The notes under the pieces were generated by a model that worked only from the letters and a program-made list of their open reading frames with translations, ran no database searches and was not told where the DNA came from. Shown here one piece after another: positions 34,801 through 42,900 of a stretch of DNA of 64,000 bases. The position numbers were made by a program, and so were the translations under genes. Position 1 is the stretch's first letter; each line of letters opens with the position of its first letter. The stretch is from Saccharum officinarum (lineage: Eukaryota; Streptophyta; Magnoliopsida; Poales; Poaceae): NCBI GenBank assembly GCA_020631735.1, contig CM036225.1, forward strand, positions 62,839,183 to 62,903,182, in the 5' to 3' direction.

Positions 34801-37800
34801 GTGACACTTGTGTCACCACCAAACAGAGGAGGCGATCATTTCCTGCTGCAGCAACATATCGTGCTCAGGATCACCTTGAATTGGTGCATGGTGATCTCTG
34901 TGGGCCAGTTACACCAGCAACTTCGGCAGGTAATCGCTATATTCTGCTGCTTGTAGATGATGCCACACGATTTATGTGGGCAGTGCTGCTGTCATCTAAG
35001 GATGCTGCAGCAGATGCTATCAAGAAGGTGAAGGCTGCTGCAGAGGTGGAGAGTGGGCGTAAACTGAAAGTTCTGCGCACAGATAATGGAGGAGAGTTTA
35101 CTGTTGCAGAATTTGCTGCTTATTGGGCCAATGAAGGAGTCAAAAGGCATTACAGTGCTCCTCATTCACCACAACAGAATGGCGTGGTGGAGCGTAGAAA
35201 TCAAACTATGGTGGCCATGGCACGTGCCTTACTCAAGCAGCGCCAAATGCCAGCCAAGTTTTGGGGGGAGGCAGTGATGACTGCTGTGCATATTCTGAAT
35301 CGATCACCAACCAAGGCTCTAGGTGATGTCACTCCCTATGAAGCATGGCATGGCCGAGCACCCACTGTTGGCCATCTGAAGGTGTTTGGTTGTGTGGCAT
35401 ATACTCGCCGTTTGGCTCAGCTCAGGAAACTTGATGATCGTGGTGAAGCTGGAGTATTTATTGGCTATGCTGAAGGAGCCAAAGCCTATCGAGTTTTTGA
35501 TCCAACATCTCAGCGTGTACGTGTCAGCCGGGATGTGGTTTTTGATGAAGGAAGAGGTTGGGATTGGACATCACCAGCAGCAGGTACGTCTGGGGCAGCT
35601 GGTAGTGATTTTGTGGTGGAATTTCCTTGGGAGGAAGAAGTCCCTGGAGCTGGAGGTTCAGTGCAGTCACACTCATCTCCTCAGCCCCATTCTGCCTCAC
35701 CTGAAGCTTTCCCAGCAGCAGAATCGGTGCTTGGTGCAGGAGAAGAGGTGTATGAGACATCCAGAACGCCTTCACCACCACCAGCTCCAGCCAGCCCACA
35801 AGTGGAGCACGTGACTCCTTTGGAAGATGATGAGGAACGGCTGGACACTTATCACAACGACGAGCAGCTGCGCTATCGTACCATAGATGGCATATTGGGC
35901 GGGGAACAGGAAGTTCCGCCGCCGGCGCAGCGCTTGTTCGCAGAGCTCCACCTCACCCACTCTGGGGAACCCATTTCTTATGCAAAGGCAAAAGATGATC
36001 CTGCATGGCAGGCAGCAATGAAAGAGGAGCTGCGCGCTGTTGAGCGCAATGGCACCTGGGAGCTTGTGTCTCCCCGAGCTGGCCATCGGCCAATTTCTCT
36101 AAAATGGGTCTACAAGCTGAAGAAAGATGAGAAAGGAGATGTGATCAAGCACAAGGCTCGGCTTGTTGCTCGTGGGTTTGTGCAGCAAGAGGGTGTTGAT
36201 TATGAGGATGTGTTCGCTCTTGTTGCGCGCATAGAATCAGTGAGACTGCTGCTTGCTCTAGCTGCCCAGGAAGGATGGACTGTTCATCATATGGATGTCA
36301 AGTCAGCTTTTCTAAATGGAGAGCTCAAGGAAGAAGTATATGTCCAGCAGCCACCTGGGTTTGCTATTCCTGGGGAAGAAAGCAAGGTATATCGCCTGCA
36401 CAAAGCTTTGTATGGGCTGAAGCAGGCACCCAGGGCGTGGAACGCTAAGTTGGACTCTACTCTGAAGGAAATGGGGTTCAAACAGAGCAAACATGAAGCA
36501 GCAATTTACAGGAAAGGTTTAGAGGGCTCAGTGTTGCTGGTTGGGGTCTATGTTGATGATCTGATCATCACTGGAGCAGTCAAAGATGAAGTAAAGGCTT
36601 TCAAGGAAAGGATGAAATCCACCTTTGAGATGAGTGACTTGGGTTTGCTCAGTTTCTACCTTGGCATTGAAGTGCAGCAAGGCAAGAATGGGACCACCAT
36701 GAGGCAGACTCACTATGCCAAGAAAATCCTAGAACTGGGAGGCATGTCTGATTGCAATCCAGCAGCTACACCAATGGAAGAGCGCCTGAAGCTCAGCAAG
36801 CATAGCACTGCCAAGGAGGTGGATCCAACTCAGTATAGGAGGCTGGTTGGAAGCTTGAGATACCTGGTTCATACCAGGCCTGATTTGGCTTTCTTAGTGG
36901 GCTATGTGAGCAGATTCTTGGAGAAACCGACCACTGAGCACCAGCAAGCAGTCAAGAGGGTGCTGAGGTACTTGGCTGGAACATTGGACTATGGTCTGCA
37001 GTTCAAAAGAGCCCCAAATTCTGCTAGGTTTGTGGGCTACTGTGATTCAGACCTAGCCGGTGATATTGACTCCAGCAAAAGCACAACAGGTTGTCTGTTC
37101 TTCTTTGGCAACAGCTTGGTTAGCTGGCAATCTATCAAGCAGAGGGTGGTGGCTTTGTCTAGTTGTGAGGCTGAATATGTGGCTATGACTTCAGCAACAA
37201 CACAAGCCCTGTGGCTGTCAAGATTGTTGGCTGATTTGTTGGGAAGAAAGGTGGAGACTGTGGAACTGAGGGTTGACAACAAGTCTGCAATTGCACTTGC
37301 TAAGAACCCTGTCTTCCATGACAGGAGCAAACATATCAGAGTTAAGCAACATTTTATCAGGGATTGTATTGAAGAAGGCAGCTTCAGGACTGAGTACATC
37401 CCTACAGCTGATCAATTGGCAGACATTCTCACTAAGGCTTTGGGCAAGGCCAAGCTTGAAGATATGAGGAACAGAATTGGCATCAAGCAGATCAAGAAGG
37501 GTTGAAGCAGGTCTTAGGGGGAGAACTGTAGCTGTAAGCCCTGCTTCCCAGGCACATTTAGTGTATTTAAGTTTTTAGTTAATCTATATGTCATTAAGTC
37601 CTTGGGTAGCCCAAGAGTTGTGCGGGTACCCAGGCAGCTATTCTGTCTAGTTAAAGCTCTAGTGAGCTGTATGTAATCAATGCAGTACTTATTCTATATA
37701 TATTGCAATGCAGTCGCCTGGGAGAGTAGCCCTGGCTGATTATTTCTCTGTTACCTCCAACATTTACCTCTAGCGAAAAAAAAGTGTAGAGTTTAGTTTG

Positions 37801-38268
37801 TATATTTTAGATTTGGAGTAATATTGCGCAAATAAGGTCACACATAACAGTATATAACTCTGCAATATTACTCCAAATCTATAATAGACAAACTAAACTC
37901 CGCGCTTTATTTTTTTCACCAGGGGTAATTTTACCCTAACACCGTTAAGTGCCTGAAACGGACGGAAGGCCATATTGGGAAGGAATTTTCGTTTTCGGAC
38001 CTTGTTGATAAGTTCAGAAAAAAATAGGAACATGGTAGGAAGACACTTTTTTTTTGAAGGCCATACAGGTTAATATCTCTAACTAATTCTACTTGACTAC
38101 TTTTATATATTAACTATTGATGGGAACCTGCTTATCTATCTTGTGCTAGATTTTTGTCGCATATACCATTTTATTTAGTGATGACAGATATCTGTTTTTG
38201 ACTCACATGTTGTTGTTCAGATTCCGTTGGGTGAGCCACCACAGAGGCACATAAGTCATGTGTTTTAG
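28853..38268 (+). CDS. CCCH zinc-finger FG nucleoporin, NUP42/NUPL2-like (415 aa)
   Basis: Ten exons: 28853-28896, 29040-29310, 29437-29519, 29613-29711, 29801-29894, 30350-30573, 30710-30822, 31259-31466, 31852-31915, 38221-38268. They sum to 1248 bases, all GT-AG. Residues 8-26 are a CCCH finger (C-x7-C-x5-C-x3-H) split by intron 1. Four NPFGFG repeats set in glutamine-rich spacers follow, then a conserved central region (WKLTCYAHLR, DISFEELRAKAYEE) and scattered SFG/FG repeats. The end is WLKEKWSIGE, then IPLGEPPQRHISHVF from the last exon. This architecture matches plant zinc-finger proteins related to nucleoporin NUP42, which acts at the cytoplasmic face of the pore in mRNA export. The last intron is 6.3 kb because of nested transposons. 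Confidence 0.92.
32523..32749 (+). repeat. 5' LTR of the copia element
   Basis: TGTAGC...CCAACA. It lacks the 2-base (AT) and 7-base (CTGTATG) segments seen in the 3' LTR. A TATATATATTG stretch lies near 32682. Confidence 0.95.
32799..37505 (+). CDS. Copia gag-pol polyprotein, intact (1568 aa)
   Basis: A single frame from an ATG 49 bases after the LTR. Residues 1-110: alanine-rich helix, a run of acidic residues and an Arg/Ser-rich stretch, unusual at the front of a copia gag. Gag core with WPMLDKTNYYEWS follows. The zinc knuckle CLNCHQEGHWARECPQ (about 385-400) is framed by RGG/GGRG tracts. Protease motif WYLDSGATHHMT is near 500, the pre-integrase block WHERFGHLNFEAL near 634, and integrase HGDLCGPV / RTDNGGEF / QQNGVVERRNQT near 697-800. 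RT includes VDYEDVFALVARIESV and the YVDDLIITG active site near 1250. RNase H has YCDSDLAGD and SSCEAEYVA. The integrase-before-RT order defines Ty1/copia. FALVAR replaces the usual FAPVAR. Confidence 0.95.
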   Translation: MTSTSSERRARKTKGASEGELGDPSGRAARLKAAEEAAALAVKAAQQAAAAAEAAARTAQELRAEIAAEKGDEEEEEEEEDRRNQRPRTPPRDRRRSQSPLRDRRRRGGGRYESPQGRVVYRDSGSGTSWPMLDKTNYYEWSQTMKLRMQARDLWEAVEGGPVQFRDDRRALEVIVAVVPKELGLPLLDKATTKEAWDAIAATRIGVDRVRRATLQRLRREWENIDVKPGEPVEDFALRLSTLHQQLVLHGDRDIDEARVVEKFLRTVPTKYAQIVVAIEQFLDFEALTLEEVTGRLKAVDDREAQAVTEPVSINGKLLYTEEQWRARLRKEKKGAEEAGGSGFKNQRGGGGGRSRGGGRGRGRGAGRGGGRGEGNGAGRVGPNTCLNCHQEGHWARECPQPRRDGTERGGGGGNRGGRGGGNRGGGRGGGNQAGQQGGHEGRAQFAECEEDAALFLSHGFIEMEQSTPELNYTVQRVEFFEPRARAYLGADDEEMAGGWYLDSGATHHMTRRRDLFSDLNTDVRGTVRFGDASKVEIKGVGSIVFEAKTGERRVLHGVYFIPALKNSIMSLGQLDENGSKVVIDDGVLRIWERSSGRLLAKVRRGANRLYVLHMKTAQPVCLAARRDEEAWQWHERFGHLNFEALRRLGKEEMARGMPKIDHVEQVCDTCVTTKQRRRSFPAAATYRAQDHLELVHGDLCGPVTPATSAGNRYILLLVDDATRFMWAVLLSSKDAAADAIKKVKAAAEVESGRKLKVLRTDNGGEFTVAEFAAYWANEGVKRHYSAPHSPQQNGVVERRNQTMVAMARALLKQRQMPAKFWGEAVMTAVHILNRSPTKALGDVTPYEAWHGRAPTVGHLKVFGCVAYTRRLAQLRKLDDRGEAGVFIGYAEGAKAYRVFDPTSQRVRVSRDVVFDEGRGWDWTSPAAGTSGAAGSDFVVEFPWEEEVPGAGGSVQSHSSPQPHSASPEAFPAAESVLGAGEEVYETSRTPSPPPAPASPQVEHVTPLEDDEERLDTYHNDEQLRYRTIDGILGGEQEVPPPAQRLFAELHLTHSGEPISYAKAKDDPAWQAAMKEELRAVERNGTWELVSPRAGHRPISLKWVYKLKKDEKGDVIKHKARLVARGFVQQEGVDYEDVFALVARIESVRLLLALAAQEGWTVHHMDVKSAFLNGELKEEVYVQQPPGFAIPGEESKVYRLHKALYGLKQAPRAWNAKLDSTLKEMGFKQSKHEAAIYRKGLEGSVLLVGVYVDDLIITGAVKDEVKAFKERMKSTFEMSDLGLLSFYLGIEVQQGKNGTTMRQTHYAKKILELGGMSDCNPAATPMEERLKLSKHSTAKEVDPTQYRRLVGSLRYLVHTRPDLAFLVGYVSRFLEKPTTEHQQAVKRVLRYLAGTLDYGLQFKRAPNSARFVGYCDSDLAGDIDSSKSTTGCLFFFGNSLVSWQSIKQRVVALSSCEAEYVAMTSATTQALWLSRLLADLLGRKVETVELRVDNKSAIALAKNPVFHDRSKHIRVKQHFIRDCIEEGSFRTEYIPTADQLADILTKALGKAKLEDMRNRIGIKQIKKG
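37527..37762 (+). repeat. 3' LTR of the copia element
   Basis: Matches the 5' LTR apart from two short insertions, and is followed by the TTTAC duplication. Confidence 0.95.
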
Positions 38269-39008
38269 GAATTCAAGGTATTTTGTGTCACGGAGCCACT
38301 ATAAGTCAGCTTCAGTGTCTCTTTTCATGTCCAGATATTATCAGGTACATGTTCTCTGGTTTGCTTGGTTCCTTCTGAACAAAATATATAATCTGTCACA
38401 CTACGTTTGATAAAATTATATACTATATTGCAGCTTCGTAGCCATAACGGCACAGTAATCCGGAGGACGTAAAATGCACATGAAAGGGTGTATCTGGACT
38501 CACACTTTCTCTAGTATAGTGTTCCATTTCCCTTTCCATTACCCCATGCACTTCATTAAATCTAAGGCTAGCAACAACCCCGAAGATGAGCTTTTGGTTT
38601 CCAAGAGCTTTTTGGCTTTTAAAAGGTCTAAAAGTTGAGGTCAAAAAGCTCTTAAAAAGCACAAACTAATAGGCCTGCAACCGTGACATGTAGCATCATC
38701 CAGTCTGTGGGCGGTTCCAAGTGCATCTATCTATGTAAAGATGGCTATGTGTACACGCGGCTCTTGTGCCTTGTTTAATTGTGACTGTTAGTCCAGTCTC
38801 AATGCTAATTTCACGTCCCAGTTTTCAACACACTTATATTTTGGAAACAGTGCAGAAGAGTTTCATCCCCATGAAACTCTCTCTACTCCCATGAAACTCT
38901 TATCATCTCTCTTCATTAACACGGTGTCATGTCAACATATTTAATGTCCATGAAACTCCATGAAATCCTCATTGAGACTGGCCTTAGAATCTCATGTGAC
39001 TACACCGG
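38269..39008. other. Intergenic stretch between the NUP42-like gene and the GRAS sequence
   Basis: 3' flank of the NUP42-like gene and A/T-rich sequence. A short MITE-like piece around 38800-38980 (CCAGTCTCAATGCTAATTTC ... ATTGAGACTGGCC) has inverted ends. No gene is recognised. Confidence 0.45.
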
Positions 39009-39220
39009 AACATGACGCATGATTGTGCTACTTCAATGCTTATTAATTGCTCATTGATCTAAAGTTCTAGACATATGTTTTATTAACCTAGCCTTTTGAG
39101 TTTGCCATGAACATGACGCATGATTGTGCTACTTCAATGCTTATATATGCTTATTAATTGCTCATTGATCTAAAGTTCTAGACAGATGTTTTATTAACCT
39201 AGCCTTTTGAGTTTGCCATG
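39009..39220. repeat. Tandem duplication of about 101/111 bases at the 3' edge of the GRAS sequence
   Basis: AACATGACGCATGATTGTGC starts both copies (39009 and 39110) and both end TTTGAGTTTGCCATG. Copy 2 has a ten-base insertion (ATATGCTTAT-like) and one substitution. The second copy runs into the last codons of the GRAS frame. Confidence 0.9.
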
Positions 39221-39960
39221 ATCGGAGTCGGCGCGTGCCATGCCGAGGTGGCGATGAGCGGGCGTTTGTGCCACCCCAGCGTGAGGCACCCGTCCTTCTC
39301 CTGGATCCTGTACCCGTCGCCGCCGGGGAAGTGCGCTATCAGCGTGCTCGCATGCTTGCGGACATCGGAGCCCAGGCGATGGGGCTCGAACCCAGCACGG
39401 AGCAGGCGGTCACGCCACTGCCCCAGCGTCTCGTGGCGCTCTGTGCCCTCGCACGCCACCACGTTGCAGATCTGCCGGCTGAGGTACACCTCGGACATGG
39501 CCTTGTCGTCGGCGGTTTGGAAAGAGCCGGCGCCCTCCAGGGCCTCGAACATGGCGGAGTAGTAGTCCAGCGACTCGCTGAAACGGTCCGAGAACGAGCC
39601 GGTGTTGTGGTTGGCATCCTGCTCGGCCACGGTCACGATCCTTGGCCGCACGGCGCGCACCGTGCCCAGGACCTTCTCCAGCGCTCCGGGCAGGGCGAGC
39701 AGCCGGTGCAGCTCGAACACTGAGTTGACGGCGATCACCTCAGGCTCGTCGTCCGTCTCCTCGGAGTCCGGTAGCAGCATGAATGGCTCCAGGTCAGCAA
39801 GAGAACTGGCGACAAGGCCTCTGAACTGGAAGTCGATCCGGAGGGTGTGTGCATACTGGGCAAGCCTCGAGCCCACCTGCTGCAGAGCTTCGGAGTTCTC
39901 CTGCGGCACCCCGACTCCGGTAAGCCTGAACGATGGGGGTCCCTCTGGGCGGTAGGCGAG
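39199..39960 (-). pseudogene. C-terminal part of a DELLA/SLR1-like GRAS domain, out of frame with its N-terminal part
   Basis: An open minus-strand frame encodes the second half of a GRAS domain: [17 protein letters not shown], the second leucine-rich region ([20 protein letters not shown]), a PFYRE-like part ([20 protein letters not shown]) and the SAW end ([16 protein letters not shown]). It continues protein similarity from the frame ending at 39794, but is shifted by one extra base (or two missing) near 39955-39965. GRAS DELLA proteins repress gibberellin responses in the nucleus. Read with its upstream frame it is a damaged copy. Confidence 0.85.
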
Positions 39961-42900
39961 CGAGGGCATTGAGAAGAGTCGGCCACTGCATCCCATGTTT
40001 GATGTCGAAGTCGACAACGTGGATAGCCTGGTTCGCTGTGAAGTGGGCGAACTTGAGATAAGGGCAGGACTCGTAGAAGTGTGCATGGAGGAGGTCGGCG
40101 AAGGTGGCGTCAAGGAGGGAGCTGGAGCTGTCCGGGGTCGGATGGGCGAGGCGGCGGCGATTGAGCGCCTCGCCGAAGTAGATGGCTACCTTGCGCGTGG
40201 CAGCGGTCGCGCCCTGGAATGCCGCCACCGTCACCTTCACCAGCAGATCAGCGAGAGAGAAGCTGTGCTGTTCAGTGGCCTCCGCGCAAGCCACAAGTCT
40301 GTGCATGAGCTGGATCTTGGCCTCCTGCGCATCAAACACCATGATCGGCGCCGCAAATGCGTTTGCCAGTGGAACCACGGAGCTACTGGCGCCACTGTAC
40401 CAAAAGGAGCGTCGGAGCTGAACTGGGTGAACGCTGAGGAACTTGCTGGTGCCTGAGCCTCCGCGCATCTGCAAATAAGCATTGATGGTCAATGGCCCCG
40501 GCCTGGAAATTATCTCCAGAATGAAGATATCGCAACAATCTCTCCAAAATTGATCTTTAGAGTTTTTTTTCCCGAGGTGGTCTTTAGAGTTAACGGCTAA
40601 GGAAACTTACTCGTGCTACTGAAGTAGCAGTGCCAGCTTCAACAAACCCGTAGGCACTTTCCAGCTCCACAAATTTTTGCATTATATACTGTATAGTAGG
40701 TCTATTCTCTGGGTTAGAGTCAATGCACCTCATTCCTATCTCAGCGCATGCTCTTATTTGCTGCAGTGGTGTGTCTCCCTCTGGTAGCCCCAGCCTATTC
40801 CTCCAATTATCAAGGACCTAGAAAATTGAATGGTGAGTCATGTGTAGGAAGCATCAACACCAATATGCTTGGTGAGCACATGTTCCACTACATCTCTAAC
40901 AATACTGTGAAGAGACAAACACCAAAATCCTCAAGCAACCATTGTACCCAAGTAAACCGTCAAGAGTGGCACAACATGCAATAATTCAGCATCTAAATAA
41001 GAATGGAAAATTGTTATCTTCTTTTTAGTTTAGTCTCTTTTTTTTTGAAACATTCTTTTTAGTCTCTATGAAAGACCTCTTTATTGGCTCTAGGGGTACT
41101 ATAAGTGAGATATCCCATGAGAAATTGTAGATTGACTATGAGGGTACAAGGTACACGTATATGTAGGCAAGCATAACCCAAGATCTGGCTTATAGAAACA
41201 GAACCAATCAACAGGGAGATCCTTGACTAACACAATTCATATATCAGCCGTACAAAAATAGGCTAAAGGGCTGGCTAACCAGAGGTCCAGTCCAGTGACC
41301 TGTCTAACAGGCATCTCCATGCGATGGGCAGTGCCACTGGTGCAGGTTCATCCAAATGTGAGGGCTATGTTTGCTATGGCTGTGGTAATTTCAATTGGAG
41401 ATGTTTCAGCACCAAATTTTGGTCCTGACTTATGTCTGCAGGGAACTTGGTGGCCCTTCATCTGCATCATCTATTTAACAAGAGACCGATTAGAGAAGCT
41501 TAAGAAAATAGGAGGTGGGTGACTGATATCAGATAGCCTCTCTGTGTCTGTTCTGATTGAATACCTACATCTATTGGATCAGTTGGAAGATGTCAATATT
41601 CAGCAAGCAGTTCAAGACACGTGTCTGGAAGCCTTCCAACACTGGTGCTTAGTCTAGTAAATCAGCTTACAATGCTTTCTTCGGATCCATCAGATTTGCA
41701 CCTTGAAAATCATGGGACCCATTGGCCATTGCGTTGCGATTTTTCTTATGGGTTGCTGTCTTCAATCACTGGCACGCTACGGTGGATTGACTGGCAAAGC
41801 ATGGATTGCCACACCTGGCAGCCTATCCTCTGTGAGTGTGTGATCAAGCTCCTGAAACAGTAAATCACTTGCTGCTATCTCTGCATACTCACTGCACCAA
41901 CCCTTGTGTGACAGTTCAGGAGGTTTGCCTCACTGGTCTGGGCAGCTTTCTCGTCCCTAGGCTCTCCCTGGCTGCAACTGCAGACCGGGGCTCCTTGGAG
42001 GACCTCCTTGCTTCAGTTCAGCTCTCTGCCAACTCAGATGTTCGAACCAGCCCGTTTGAAACCGAAGGCCACGGCCTGGACAGTGATCAGGTCTACAGGG
42101 CCTCCATGCGATCTGGAGATGCCGAGCTACAAGCTCGTGTGGTGAAGCCCCGCCCCGCCCAAGGTTAAATTCTTCAGATGGCTACTCCTTCAAGACCATC
42201 TGCAGTGCCGTGCCAATCTCTAGAGGAAATGGGTGAGATTGAGAACGACACTTGTGCTATCTGCCAGGAGATGCTGGAAACTGGGGATCATCTCTTCAGT
42301 GAATGCACACGCCCGAAGCTTCTGGATTCACATTGGCTGGGATGCAGAGCGCGTGCCTGAAGCGAAGCTGCAATGGAGTATTGACAGGCCAGATCATGTT
42401 CCTAAACTGCTTTTCTCCACCTTTATACCTCTGGAAACACCGCCATGATGTCGTTTTTCATGGGCAACAGCCAAGCCTGAACCGCCTCCTCTCTTGCAAG
42501 GAAGATTGCCATCTCTGGAATCACTGTTTCCCTTCCCAGATGCAGCATGTCACAAATGAATGGTGCCTTTTGTTATTGATTGATGAGTTAAAACTCTCTC
42601 CTCCCTCTGTAATTTCTGCCTAAGGGCCTTAAGACACTTTGTACTGGCGCCATGCCGCCATCCATCACCGATTAGCCAGAATCAATGGTAAAGATATTCA
42701 GGTGAGATCTCTCAAGACCCTGGTGTTCCAGTCAAAAAATAAATTTGGGCTTGCAGGCTTTAACGCCACAACCTAACACATTGTTTCTCTTATTCTCTAG
42801 CTGATGGAATCGGTCAGTCAAACGAGTCAGCAAGCAATACCAGAAAGATCTTAGCTCTTTAGTAATCCTGGTAGAACGGGAGGTATGGAAACACCGCAAT

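Larger units (their letters stand above)
32523..37762 (+). mobile_element. Complete Ty1/copia retrotransposon, young
   Basis: LTRs of 227 bases (32523-32749) and 236 bases (37527-37762) begin TGTAGC and end CCAACA. The element is flanked by the five-base duplication TTTAC on both sides. The LTRs differ by two indels (2 and 7 bases) and I saw no substitutions, implying recent insertion. A primer-binding site TGGTATCAGAGC (32752-32763, initiator Met tRNA type) follows the 5' LTR, and a GGGGGAGAAC purine tract precedes the 3' LTR. The polyprotein frame is uninterrupted. It is inserted sense to the host gene in its last intron. Confidence 0.95.
32358..38079. mobile_element. Foldback Mutator-type MITE, split by the copia element
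   Basis: Without the copia insertion it is about 477 bases and folds along its whole length. Left GAGATATTTACCTGTATGGCC pairs with the right end GGCCATACAGGTTAATATCTC, and inner text GAGTTTAGTTTGT ... TTTGGAGTAATATTGC pairs with its reverse copy near 37850-37905. Flanks are TAACTCATT (32349-32357) and TAACTAATT (38080-38088), a nine-base duplication with one mismatch, as expected for Mutator-like elements. No transposase. Confidence 0.78.

Noticed and set aside
37763..38079. Separate short MITE to the right of the copia element
   Set aside because: Removing the copia element and one TTTAC joins it to 32358-32522 as a single foldback element with a nine-base duplication.
41295..42623. Host genes in the kinase intron
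   Set aside because: The pieces match the zinc-binding end of L1 reverse transcriptases and are broken by stops; they are LINE debris.
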